This document shows positions 21,124-31,440 of a stretch of DNA of 64,000 nucleotides, piece by piece. The DNA lies in contig MU657200.1 of the NCBI GenBank assembly GCA_026770575.1, positions 284,253-348,252 of the forward strand, written 5' to 3'. Origin of the DNA: Pelagophyceae sp. CCMP2097 (lineage: Eukaryota > Sar > Pelagophyceae). The notes under the pieces are model-generated. The model searched no databases. It was not told the origin of the DNA and saw nothing but the letters and a program-made list of their open reading frames with translations. The stretch's first letter is position 1, and each line of letters opens with the position of its first letter. Both the position numbers and the translations under genes were made by a program.

Positions 21124-22590
21124 ATGCGCCGCTGGATTCCGCTGCTACTCGCGGCGGCGGCGGCGGCGGGCGACAACTGCTCCATCCTGGACCTCACGCG
21201 GCCTCTGACTTCGTCAGTCGACTACAACAACAATGCCACCCACGACGCTCTCCTCGACGCCGTCTCGCTGCAGTCTCCGAGCCGCCTCGCCGCGGCTACT
21301 TGCTCATCCAGAACGGCACCGTTTTGGCAGAGTAGTAGTACTACAGGGAGGACGTTTTTGAGGAGGTGGCGCCCATTTACTCGGTCACAAAGACGCGGGC
21401 TGCGATGCTCATCGGCGTCCTAGTGGCAGAGGGTCGCGCCAGCCTCGACATGACCCTTGGGGAAATATTTCCTGAACCTCGCGTCTCAGGCTGGCCCCGC
21501 GTCAAGGATGCCGCCGCGAAGCGGAACATCACCCTCGAAGAACTGCTAACCATGTGCTCGCCGCGTCTCGGTTAGAGAAAGTGTCTTGTAAACCGCGTTT
21601 CCGGTCGAAACCCGGACCGCCGCGACGGTGGCAACGAAGCAGCACCACAACGATACACGCCGGGGGGAGACCACGGCTTGATATACGCCGGCGAACGACC
21701 CGGGATGCTCGTAGGGGGCCTCACGAACCCGGCCGATACGTTCGCCGTCGCCATCGCCAAGCCGCAACGCACGCTATTAGAGGTCCCTCCCAAAGCGTCC
21801 CAGAGGCGACTGGAGCCTCTCCAAGTGCCCCAGAGGTGACGGAGGGCGCAAAGTGTCGCAGAGGCGACGGAGGACAGAGGCGACGGAGGACGTAGGTCCT
21901 CAACCATCCCGACTACGTTCCAGAAGAGGCCGGCCTCTTCAACTACGTCGTGCCGACCGGCGCCCTCGAGACGCGCGTGCCCCCGAGACGCGTGCCGCGC
22001 GCGCGACGACCCGCCTCCGCCGGCTCGGTAGGCGACGACGCAGCTGCTGTCGTACGTGGTCACGGCGCTCTCCGGCGGCCTGGCCCCCCCTCGAATTTGC
22101 AGTGGACCGAAACGTCTTTTCGGATATGGGCATCGACGCGTCGCAGATCGAATGGCTCGCCAACGACGAGGCCGTGGAGCTGTCTTCCTACGGCCTCTCC
22201 ATGACTCTGCGCCAAATGGTCAAACTCGGCCTCTTATACCTCCAGGGCGGCCTCGCCGCTGAAAACGTGCGAATCGTCACCGAGGACTGGGTGCGCCATT
22301 CCACAACCGCAATCGACGACGGGCGTGGGCCCGAGGCGCACCCCGACGGCGCCGACGACGACCACGGCCACGGCCACGGCTACCAAGTGTGGCTCACGCC
22401 GTTCCGCGGCGACGGCGACTACTGCGCCATGGGGTGGGGCGGCCAGCGCATCTGCGTCTTCCCCGACGCCGACGCCGTCCTCGCGATCCAGCATGAACTC
22501 TCGGGCTATGCCACGCCCAATAAAGAGGCAGACGACCTTGTCGACATCGCCGCGATGCTCCTCCAGCCCGCGCAACGCGCCCGCCCCTAG
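21124..22590 (+). pseudogene. Broken paralogue of the 18528 serine hydrolase
   Basis: Leader, SxxK region and the whole C-terminus align with the gene at 18528-19973. The open frame is lost at several points. After SPSRL one base is missing relative to the intact copy (near 21290). A 6-base insertion near 21333 puts two TAG codons in the original frame. The exon 2 boundary is shifted, and one extra base follows GGL near 22080. The C-terminal part from about 22096 is clean and very similar, ending in LLQPAQRARP. The 44-base intron of the intact gene is absent here: codons for RN and VF are contiguous near 22110. Two 15-base copies of GAGGCGACGGAGGAC lie at about 21861-21891 inside an intron. 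Recent inactivation is likely because the third exon is well preserved. Confidence 0.7.
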
Positions 22591-22724
22591 CCCCCTAAAA
22601 GGCCTTCTTCTCCTGCGATGCACTCCACCCGAGGCTGCTTCATTCAACAGGCGGGCCGAACGACGGTCGGAGTCCGAGGGCACAACTGATGGACTGATTA
22701 AAATGGCTCGAAAAAATGGCCGCC

Positions 22725-23945
22725 TCAGGCGCCTGGGGCGAGGGGCGAGTACGTCGTTGCTTCTCCGTCGGCCGCTGGTCGTTTGCCGCACGGTTTGAGT
22801 CGGTTGCGGACGATGAGGAAAAATGCGATTTGCGCGGCCGTCGTCACCGCGAGCGCGGCGGTTCCCGGGAGCAATTTCGCCTCGACGCGGTAGCAGACTG
22901 CTTCGTCGCAGGCGTGCGTGTATTGTCGGGCCGCGCGGCGCACGACCCATTCTGTGATGATAGAAAGTTCTAACGAAGTTGCAAAGGCGACGGCCAAGAG
23001 GACTTCCAACGACGACATGGCCCGCAGCGCCGACATCATTTTCAGCGACGGCCCGCGCGCGAGCGTCGTGTGCGCGGCGAGGGCGAGGGCATCGGCGATC
23101 GGAAGCGCGACGAAGAAAAAAGCGAACCACGCCGCCGCGGCAGCGCTCGCCACGGGCTCCGACCCGCGCGCGAGTGCCGCCGCGCACCCGACGACTGAAA
23201 GTTTGCGGTTTGGGTCGTCGACAAACGGCTCGATCAAACCGTCGCCGGTGAGGCGGACGATGGGCACGCACAGCGCGAGCGGCAGGAGGACCAGCGAGTT
23301 CAAAAAGACGCATACGCGCAGCCAGTTCGGATACGCCGCGGCGCGGGCTTTATCGTCGCCGGCTTTGCCGGCCGCGGTCGCGAGCAAGGCGGCGAGAAAA
23401 CACGTCGAGGACGCGCAGACCTCGGAGATCAAGACGCCGGCGGCCAACGGCGCGACCAGGCGCAGCGCCAATTCGGCGGCGTCTATGCGGACGTCGAACG
23501 CGACGCAGAAGAGGCAGGCCGAAGTGTTCATCGCGCGTTGGAATTTCGACAAATGCCCCAGAGCCTCCAAGCCGCCGGCCGAAAGCGACCGGCCGCAGAC
23601 GCCGATCACCGCCAGCAGCACAAATGGCCCCGCACCGGACGCCAAGAGTAAAAGCAGGGAGAAGACGCGAGAGCCTATTCCACAAGTTTGCGCGCGGTGA
23701 CCCCGCCGTCCTTGTGCCGCACCGGAGAGCCAAAAGTCGTGGATCGTGGACCACGTGTTGAACTTGTAGACGATGGCTTCGACGACGTCGGCGCCGCCGT
23801 CGTATGCCGCCGTGGCGCGCACGAACGAGCCGGTGGACCTCTGCCCAAAGGCGAGGAGGCCGGCGAGGCCCACCGCCGCCAGCACGCAGTGCAGCCGCGC
23901 CTCCCACCGCGCCCACCGTGCCGCGCCGACGCGCTCGCCGGCCAT
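22725..23945 (-). CDS. Polytopic membrane protein, weakly PqiA-like
   Basis: Read from the ATG at 23945 to the TGA at 22725, about 390-406 residues. An in-frame 48-base intron with GTGCGG...AATAG ends (23675-23722) is probable, because it restores a smooth hydrophobic segment after FWLSG; without splicing the frame also stays open. Eight or so hydrophobic segments are visible, for example VFSLLLLLASGAGPFVLLAVIG and FLNSLVLLPLALCVPIV. A tandem resemblance between the two halves and the pattern of short polar turns recalls PqiA-type membrane proteins, but I would not rely on this. The gene starts about 185 bases from the divergent helicase gene and close to the second CTACAATTGTAG palindrome. 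Confidence 0.6.
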   Translation of the reverse strand: MAGERVGAARWARWEARLHCVLAAVGLAGLLAFGQRSTGSFVRATAAYDGGADVVEAIVYKFNTWSTIHDFWLSGAAQGRRGHRAQTCGIGSRVFSLLLLLASGAGPFVLLAVIGVCGRSLSAGGLEALGHLSKFQRAMNTSACLFCVAFDVRIDAAELALRLVAPLAAGVLISEVCASSTCFLAALLATAAGKAGDDKARAAAYPNWLRVCVFLNSLVLLPLALCVPIVRLTGDGLIEPFVDDPNRKLSVVGCAAALARGSEPVASAAAAAWFAFFFVALPIADALALAAHTTLARGPSLKMMSALRAMSSLEVLLAVAFATSLELSIITEWVVRRAARQYTHACDEAVCYRVEAKLLPGTAALAVTTAAQIAFFLIVRNRLKPCGKRPAADGEATTYSPLAPGA

Positions 23946-24002
23946 CACTCACCTCATGGTCTTCTGAGCTCGTCCAGACGTCCCTCGTCTTAAGTAGCAG
24001 TG

Positions 24003-24014
24003 CTACAATTGTAG
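24003..24014. promoter_or_regulatory. Perfect 12-base palindrome CTACAATTGTAG (copy 2)
   Basis: Identical to 6086-6097. It lies in the 185-base space between the divergent starts at 23945 (minus) and 24131 (plus), where a shared promoter is expected. Symmetry and location suggest a protein-binding site; no factor is implied by the sequence itself. Confidence 0.4.
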
Positions 24015-24130
24015 TCGTCTAAGAGTCGTCTTCGCCGAAACTGTTTTTTGGCGAGGACTTCAAGCTTGACGACTGACAATCGACTGACTTGGAAGGAAAA
24101 CGGCGATACTCGAAGAGCTCGCCTCGATCG

Positions 24131-26188
24131 ATGCATTGGATGAGGTTGCTCGGCATCGTCGCGCCGCTGGCGCGCGCGTTCGCGCCGGTGCGCGGCCTGC
24201 GGGCGCCCGCGCGGCATCTGCGTTCCTTTGCGCGCTTCGAGGAAGCGGTACCGGGCCTCTCGCCGACGCTCCTCGAGGCCCTCGCGGGGCGCGGCATCAC
24301 CAAGCCGTCGCCCATCCAGCGCGACGCCCTGCCCATCCTGCAAGCCAGACCCGCGTCTCCGTGCAGAGACTCGATAAAACGCCAGAGTCAAAAAAGGGGC
24401 CGTGTGTGGGCCCTCGAGCGGCGCTCGAGGATGGAAGTGACGACAACGAACCAGCTACTCTGACAGATGATTAGTCTCGTCGCAAATAATGGAGACGACC
24501 TCATTACTAGATGGACTGATCCTACCTTTGAAGATGCCGCCAGAGAGAGCGCTCTACGGGCCGCCGTCTCGAAAACGCCCGCGACACGCTACGTCAAACA
24601 GGCATTCCGGCGAGTCTGCGGTGCTGGCTGCGGAGACGGGGTCGGGCAAGTCGCTGGCGTTCCTGTTGCCGACGCTCGCCTTGCTCAAGACGCCCGTCGA
24701 GGGCACCGCGGGCAGCGGCGTCATGGACGCCGACCTCTGCGTCCTCGTCCTCGCGCCGACGCGCGAGCTCGCGCTGCAGCTGGCGACGGTGGCCAAGCAG
24801 CTCTTGGACGCGGACGGCGACTCCAACGACGATGCGGTCCAGCTCTTGGTCGTCGGCGGCACCACCAGCGCTAAGGCGTGAGTCCCCCCGCGGAAGGGTT
24901 TTCTCGGGAGCGCCTCCCGGACCGGCGCCGGAATTCATCGTCAAACAGGCTCGGCGAGGCTCGGTGCATCGTGGCGACGCCCAAGGAGGCTCTCGTGGCC
25001 TTCTCCAACCCCAAGGTGACGCGGCAGCTGCAGCGCGTCCGCAGCGTGGTCCTCGACGAGGTGGACGCGCTGCTGCCGCCGCCGAAGAAGGACTACCGTT
25101 CGGAGGAGACGAAGAAGCGGGCCCAGGCCAAGGGCGAAAAGAAGAAAATGGGCCGCAAGGCTTCCAACGAGTACGAGGTCGGCTGCGAGAGCGAGGCCTT
25201 CCTCAAGCTCGTCTTGCGCGGCAACTCGCGGCCGGCTTTGCAAATCGTCGGGGCCAGCGCCACCGCCTCGCGCAAGACGCTGGAGCTCCTGCGCAGCGTC
25301 GTGCGGCAGGACCCGTACGGCCGCTTTAGCAAAAAGGAGCTGACGATCATCCGCGTCGGGTCGGCGGCCGACGAGGCGGCGCTGGACGAGGCCGCGCTGG
25401 CCGCCGGCGACGACGCGGACAAGCCCGACTTGCAGCAGGCACCGCGTGGCGTCGTCGTGCCCCGCGCTGTCGCGCACCGCTACGCTGTCGCGCCGCGCGG
25501 CTGCTCCGACGCCGTGGCCATGCAGGTGAGGATCACTTTTCGGTCGGGGCGCGAGAGGATCCAGGCGAGGGCGCAATTGTGGTCTTTGTACGCGAACGAG
25601 ACGTGATGACGCGCTCTTTTCTAGGTCATCGCCGACGCTTTGGCCGAGTTGAAGCCGCGGTCCGCGCTCGTCTTCCTCTCGACGCAGTCGGGGTTCACCG
25701 TCGGCAAGGCCCTGGCCGCGCTGCAGCAGTGCGGCGTGCCCGCCGCGGTGGCGCTCCACGAGGCCCTCGCGCTGGACAAGGGCAACCGCCTCAAGCGCGA
25801 GGGCCCAGAAGAGGTGCCGCGCACGGCGGGCATGCTCACCTCGAACCACGCGGTCGTGGCGTCGCAGTTCCAGGCCGTGCGCGGCGACAAGACGCCCGTG
25901 TTCGTCACGTTCGAGGCCTCGGCGCGCGGCCTCCACTTCGACGCAGTCGACGTCGTCTTCGTCGTCGGCGTGCCCAACTCGGCGAGCTCGTACCTCCACC
26001 TCGCCGGGCGCACGGGGCGCAGGCTCGGCGACGTGGTGCATCCTGGTACCGTGGTCACCGTCTGCCCGCCGCGCGCGGTGTCCGTCCTCGAGTCGTGGAG
26101 CAAGCAGCTCGGCGACGTCGAGTTCGCGCCCCTCTTCGGTTCCGCCGCCAAGCCGAGCCCCGCGGAGCTCGAGGACGCGCCGGTCTAG
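24131..26188 (+). CDS. DEAD-box type RNA helicase, plastid-targeted
   Basis: Four exons (24131-24354, 24602-24877, 24949-25525, 25625-26188) give 546 residues. The Q motif is in ITKPSPIQRDALPIL, Walker A in LAAETGSGKS, motif Ia in LAPTRELALQL, motif II reads VVLDEVDALL (DEVD, not DEAD), motif III GASAT, and motif VI HLAGRTGRR. The leader MRLLGIVAPLARAFAPVRG shows a hydrophobic core ending in the AFAP motif, then Arg-rich transit sequence, so import to the complex plastid is likely. Plastid helicases of this type serve ribosome assembly or RNA splicing. An insert of about 60 residues (PPPKKDYRSEETKKR...) interrupts the core after motif II. The first intron is long for this window (247 bases); its donor at 24355 was chosen by frame. 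Confidence 0.78.
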
Positions 26189-26573
26189 ACGCACTTTTGA
26201 GGAGAACCCCATCTCGTGCCCATGTTGTGCTGTCCCCGTCCCCGTAACTCCCTCGATTTCTTACACTCGCTCCGACACGACGACCGAACCCGGGACCCGG
26301 ACTACACGCTTAGCGACAAAGTGGGAAGTACTCATTCAGAAGGTAGACCCGTCGAAAGCTCGGCCACTGCAGGCAGAGGCCCCAAAGTGGTGCTATGAAG
26401 GGAGTCCGGACGGCGGCTCTGCCCCACTGGCGCCCTCCTCCAGCTTCCAGAGGATTCTGGCATTCATGCCGGTGACTCCAAGAAATTCCTACTGTGTACT
26501 CCCATGACCCGGGAGTAGGCATTGCTAATACTCGAAAAGAGTGAGGCCAGAGTTGGCCGGCTTATCCATAGCA
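26189..26573. other. Intergenic region between convergent genes
   Basis: 385 bases separating the helicase stop from the end of the WD40 gene on the other strand. No ORF, repeat or RNA gene is supported. Confidence 0.5.
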
Positions 26574-27534
26574 TTAGGATGCGACGTGCCAGAGCCGCGC
26601 CGTCCCGTCCATGCTCGCCGTCACGACGCCAGTGCTGTCGGGCGAGAACGCGCAGCTAAAGACTTCGCCGGTGTGCCCCTCGAGCGTTGCCTGCAGCGCG
26701 CCCGTCTCGGCGTCCCAGAGCCGCGCCGTCTTGTCCCAGCTCGCTGTCGCGATGCGCGTGCCGTCGGGCGAGAACACGCAGCTCCTGACGTCGTAGGTGT
26801 GCCCGACGAGCGTCGTCTGCAGCGCGCCCGTCCTGGCGTCCCAGAGCCGCGCAGTGCAGTCCTGGCTCGCCGTGAGGATGCGCGTGCAGTCGGGTGAGAA
26901 CGCGCAGCTCCAGACGTAGCCGGTGTGCCCCTCGAGCGGCATCAGCAAATCGCCCGTCTCGGCGTCCGTCCTGTCGCCGCTCGACGTCATCACGTACGTG
27001 CCGCCGGGCGAAACCGCGCAGCAGTGGACGGCGCGGATGTGCCCCTCGAGCGTCAGGAGCAGCGCGTCCGTCTCAGCGTCCCAGACCCGCGCCGTCTCGT
27101 CGTAGCTTGCCGTCACGATGCGCTCGCCGCCGGGCGAGAACGCGCAGCAGCAAACTGTACCGTCGTGCCCCTCGAACCGTCGCCTGCAGCGCGCCCGTCT
27201 TGGCGTCCCAGAGCCGCGCCGTCCCGTCCCAGCTTCCCGTCACGATGCGCGTGCCGTCGGGCGAGAACGCGCAGCTCGCAACGTTGTTCACGTGCCCCTT
27301 GAGGATCACGGTGCCCTTCAAGATGCGGTCCTGCCAGATGATTCTGCGCACGGCCGGCGCCACGGCTCGCCCAGCTCGAGCGACGCGCTTCGTCGCGAGG
27401 AGCGCGTCGGGCGATGCCGCCAGGCACAGGATGAGCGCGAGGAGGTCGCTCAGCTCAAACACCTCGAGGACCCCTGCGCGCTCGCCGGCGGGTCGCGCCT
27501 TGACGGCTCGCGAGGCCGGGTGGGCGACGTCCAT
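26574..27534 (-). pseudogene. WD40-repeat gene of the local family, frame broken (copy A)
   Basis: Minus strand from the ATG at 27534. The head (AGVLEVFELSDLLALILCLAAS...RIIWQDRILKG) and the first blade read normally. At about 27170-27178 one extra base appears relative to the other blades, and the frame shifts at the start of blade 2; blades 2-6 continue in the next frame to the TAG at 26574. Blade 3 also lacks five residues around the usual TARLWD. Blades are 42 residues and very alike at DNA level (SCAFSPDGTRI, TASWDKTARLWDA). Head and blades match the genes at 47532 and 49705. Either the gene is recently dead, or one base is a sequencing error; the missing five residues favour decay. Function of the family is unknown; the head looks like a short F-box-like helical domain. 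Confidence 0.65.
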
Positions 27535-27837
27535 GGTCACCCAGCCGCGGGCTTACAGCTCCTCGACGCAACTGGTCAGAGACAATTTGGAAGCGGACGA
27601 GTCGGGCGGACCCGCGTGATTTCGTGCGAAATCCAGTGCTGCTGGGGTCGTGATGGTGGTGTTGTGTATTGGGATATAAAGCAGGCCCGAGAGTGCGTAG
27701 CGCGTTCGTCGTCCGAGATCGTCCTCAAGTGTCGCCAAATTGGTTTAGCGATAATTATAAAACCCGGAGCGAGGGATCGCCGACATTTTTGTGGCGGTCG
27801 GAATCCGTCGGCGTCTCCACTGCGCGCGGCGGCGGCG
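27535..27837. other. Intergenic region between divergent genes
   Basis: 303 bases, moderately AT-rich in the right half. It probably includes the promoters of the WD40 copy and of the small membrane protein. Nothing else is seen. Confidence 0.4.
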
Positions 27838-28044
27838 ATGATGTACGTCTCGTTCGGCGCGGGCCTGTGCGGCGCGGCGCTGGCGCGGTTCACGTCAAAG
27901 TCGCGGAGCGTGCCCGAGTTTGCTTATGGGCCGCAGATCAACGCCGCGGTGGGTCTCCTCATCGGCCTCTGCGACCACACGCTCAAGCGCGGATGGATCG
28001 GCGTCCTCTTCATCCTCTCGTACGTCCGACCTTATGGCGCCTAG
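27838..28044 (+). CDS. Small membrane protein, 68 residues
   Basis: One exon from two adjacent ATG codons (27838 and 27841) to a TAG at 28042-28044. Two hydrophobic stretches (YVSFGAGLCGAALARF and AAVGLLIGLCDHTL with GVLFILSYV) suggest two membrane passes with a short basic loop. I recognise no family. A donor-like GTACGT just before the stop and the tag itself would make a 25-base intron leading into another frame, which I consider too short. Size, Met start and hydrophobic pattern are the only support. Confidence 0.4.
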   Translation: MMYVSFGAGLCGAALARFTSKSRSVPEFAYGPQINAAVGLLIGLCDHTLKRGWIGVLFILSYVRPYGA

Positions 28045-28602
28045 TTGCGGGGCGCGCCTCGGGGCATCGCGCCCATCGACGGCCGCACGCAGGGCGACGA
28101 CGCGCTGGGACAACGCGCGCGCAGAGCTCGCGCCGAGCTGGGAGAAACACGGCGACGGTGCCACGTCCCCGGCCTCTGAGATCTGGGCCATGGTGCGAAT
28201 GCCCCACTCGCCTGGGCCCTCTTGCGGGCCCACTCTTGCGGCCCCGGTCTTTGGGCGGTCCAAAGACGGTCCTTTGACGGCCCTTTGACTGTCCAAAGAC
28301 CCCCCCCTCGATGGAGGAGCGTCGCTCCTGCGCTTGTCGCCGACGGACCGTTTCGCAGATGCTCATGTGGGGCTCGGCGGCCGCGTACTCCAAGGTCCTC
28401 AAACTCGCCTGCGACTTTTGCCCGCCCCTCCTCTGGCTCGCCCTCGCCCTCGCGGCCGCCAGCCTCACGCACCGCGGCGTCGCGCACCCCGGCGGGTAAA
28501 CGCTTTCGTGGCGGCGTACGTCGTTTTTGCGTGACGGCGACGCGTAGGCCGCGCGCGTCTCGCATATCGCGGTGGCCCAAGTGGACGCCGAAGAAGTGGC
28601 GG
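28045..28602. other. Intergenic region upstream of cycloartenol synthase
   Basis: 558 bases, GC-rich. Between 28255 and 28300 the phrase GTCCAAAGAC occurs twice with CCTTTGAC copies between, a local direct/inverted repeat. Open frames are present on both strands, but none has a domain or clear start. Confidence 0.4.
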
Positions 28603-31440
28603 ATGGCCAAGGGCTGGCGCTTCGCCTGCGGTGAGGCGAGTCACGCGGTGACGCGCGCAGCGGGAGGCGACGTCGTCGGCGAGGCCGCGGGCCGCGGCAT
28701 CTGGCACTACGTCGGCGGCCAAGGTGAGCATGCGCTTCACCGTATCGATTCCGTATGCGCGCCACCCAACAGGTGTCGAGGCGTTTGACTTCGACGCGAG
28801 CATCAACCCGAACGCGTCGGACCAAATCTTCCGCACGCAGCAGATTGCGGAAAAGGCGCAGGCAAAGGCGGCCCAAAAAGGCGGAGGAAAAGGCGGAAAA
28901 GTGTCTTTCGAAGGCGCGCTGGGCGCGGCGGTACGCGGCCTGGACTTTTATTCGAAACTGCAGACGACGGACGGCCACTGGGCCGGCGACTACGGCGGGC
29001 CGCACTTCCTCAGCCCTGGCCTCGTGGTCATGTGGTACGTCACGGGCCGGCGCGACGCCATTTTGGATTCGGCGCAAAGGCGCGCCTTGGCCGTGTATTA
29101 CGCGGCGCACCAGCAGGCGGATGGGGGCTGGGGCACGCACGTAGAGTCGCCCTCTACCATGTTCGGCTCGACGATGACCTTTGTTGCGCTGAGGCTCCTG
29201 CGCACGGGCGGCGCAGACGGCGCCACCGCCGAGGAGACCGCCGAGTACGCACAAGTCGTTGCGGCGGGCCTCGCGTTTTGCAAGGCAAACGGCGGGGCGC
29301 TGTACACGTCCTCGTGGGCCAAGTTCGCGCTCTGCATTTTGGGCGTCATGGACTGGGAGGGCCACGAGTCTGTCCCTCCCGAAATGTGGCTCTTGCCGAC
29401 GTGGTTTCCCTTCCACCCGGCGCGCATGTGGTGCCACGCGCGCATGGTCTACCTCCCCATGGGATACCTCTGGGGCCGCCGCTTCGTCTACGCCGAGGCA
29501 GAGAGCGACCCAGTCGTGCTGCAGCTGCGCAAGGACCTCTACGACGTGCCTTTTGACAAGATCGACTGGGTCGCGTCTAGGCGTTTGGTCGCGCCCATGG
29601 ACGACTACTCGCCGGTGCACCCGCTCATGCGCGCGGCGCAGCACGTTTTGCGCTCTTACGAAAAGTCAAACCTCGCGGCGCCGTTCCGGCGTTTGGTGCG
29701 CCGCAAGGGCATCGAGTTCTCGGCGCAGTACGCGGCCGCGGAGGACGAGCAAACCAACTTTATCTGCATCGGGCCCGTCAACAAGGTAATGTAATGTAAT
29801 GTAATGTAATAGGAATCACAGGATGTCCAGTCCCGGAGGACCTTCTCCTGGCCTAGTCAGATCAACCAACTTAGGTCTACAACATGCTTGTTGCCTACGA
29901 CGGAGCCAAATTGAAGGGCGACGAGACGCTCGGCACCTTCCACAAACACGTGAGCGGTGGTCATGCTGCATCGTCGCCGCAAAGCCCGAACGTCGACTCA
30001 GGCGGCGCGCGTGGCCGACTACCTCTGGGTCGCCGAGGACGGCATGAAGATGCAGGGCTACAACGGGTCGCAGTGCTGGGACACGTCGTTTGCGACGCAG
30101 GCCGTCGCAGAGTGCGTGGCGGGAAAAAATGGAACGAAACGAGTCGCTCCTGCCGACGCCGGGCCTGCAGGCTCGTCCAGGGCCGGCCGGATCTCGAGGC
30201 GCGGTTCTCGGCCGTCGGCCGGCGCGCGTTTGGTTTTCTGGAGAAGACGCAGATTCTGTCGACGCCGGCGTCTCAAGCCACGGCGGCGTTTGCCTACGAG
30301 GCCGCATCCGGCCGCGAGACGTGGTACCGCCACGTCTCAAAGGGCGGCTGGCCGTTTTCGACGTCGGCCCACGGCTGGCCCATCTCCGACTGCACCGCCG
30401 AAGGCTTGAAGTCCGTGCTCGCGCTGCGCGGCCTCTGCGGCATCTCAGAGCACTGCGCGCCCATTGGCGACGAGCGGCTCTACGACGCGGCCAACGTCCT
30501 CCTGACGCTGCAGAACGCCGACGGAGGGTGGGCCACGTACGAGAACAACCGCGGGTGAGACAAAGGTCGTGGCTGCGTGCCGAAAGAGCCCCCCGAGGCC
30601 GACGGGTGTGTAGGTACGGCTGGTACGAGTGGCTCAACCCTTCCGAAGTCTTTGGCGACATCATGATCGACTACTCTTACGTCGAGTGCTCCATGGCTTC
30701 CGCGGGCGCGCTGCAACGCTTCCACGAGGCGTGCCCGGACCACCGAGCACGCGAGATCGAAAGGGCAATCAAGAGAGGCAACAAGTTTTTAAAGTCGATC
30801 CAGCGCCCCGACGGCAGCTGGTACGGCAGCTGGGGCTGCTGCTTCACCTACGCGGCCTGGTTCGGCATCGAGGGCCTCGTCGACAGCGGCGAAGACACCG
30901 CAACTTCGGAGCCCGTGCGGCGCGCCTGCGGCTTCCTGCTGCGGCACCAGCTCCCAAATGGCGGCTGGGGCGAGGACTTCACGTCATGCTTCGATAAAGC
31001 CTACTCGCCAAAGGGCATGGAAGCGTGCGTGCCGCTGCCGCGGGGAGCGCCGCCGACAGGCATTCCCGAGGCGGCCCCGGACGCGCCGAGGCGCAGGTAC
31101 GGCGACGCGCAGGGCGCCGGCGTCGTCAACACGGCGTGGGCCTGCCTCGCGCTCATGGCCGGCGACTGCGCCGACGCCGCCGCGGTCCAGCGCGGCATCG
31201 AGTACCTCGTCTCGCGACAGTGAGCCGCTCGGGCGACGCAGAGACGCCCCCTTGCTCAAGAGGCGAACTAGGCTCGAAAGCGGTGACTTCCCGCAGGAGG
31301 GCATCTCGGGCGTCTTCAACCGCGCCTGCGGCATCACTTACACGGCGTACCGCAACGTGTTCCCCATCTGGGCGCTCGCGCGCTACGCAAACGTGTACGA
31401 ACTCAAGCACCGCCGCGACGCAAAGGACGCAAAGGCCTGA
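28603..31440 (+). CDS. CAS1: Oxidosqualene cyclase, cycloartenol synthase type
   Basis: Seven exons (28603-28723, 28773-29785, 29875-29949, 30002-30111, 30171-30554, 30614-31219, 31272-31440) join to 825 residues. The enzyme cyclises 2,3-oxidosqualene on the ER membrane. The catalytic acid is the Asp of DCTAEG at about residue 513. Several QW-type motifs are present ([35 protein letters not shown]). Product-defining positions point to cycloartenol, not lanosterol: Tyr in [11 protein letters not shown] (about 423), His and Ile in [10 protein letters not shown] (about 507 and 511), as in plant cycloartenol synthase. The C-terminal half contains an insert of about 30 residues ([13 protein letters not shown]...) in front of [14 protein letters not shown]. 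The end [14 protein letters not shown] is standard. The third exon is only 75 bases. The intron after exon 2 begins inside a GTAAT microsatellite. Confidence 0.9.
29786..29810. repeat. GTAAT microsatellite at a 5' splice site
   Basis: Five exact copies of GTAAT start the intron 29786-29874 of the cycloartenol synthase gene. Each copy offers a GT, so the donor sits in a slippage-prone repeat. The first copy gives the conserved protein junction (GPVNKV to YNM). Confidence 0.85.

Noticed and set aside
28020..28044. A 25-base intron (GTACGT...CCTAG) at the end of the 27838 gene
   Set aside because: Far below the 43-base minimum of other introns, and the downstream frame has no recognisable content.
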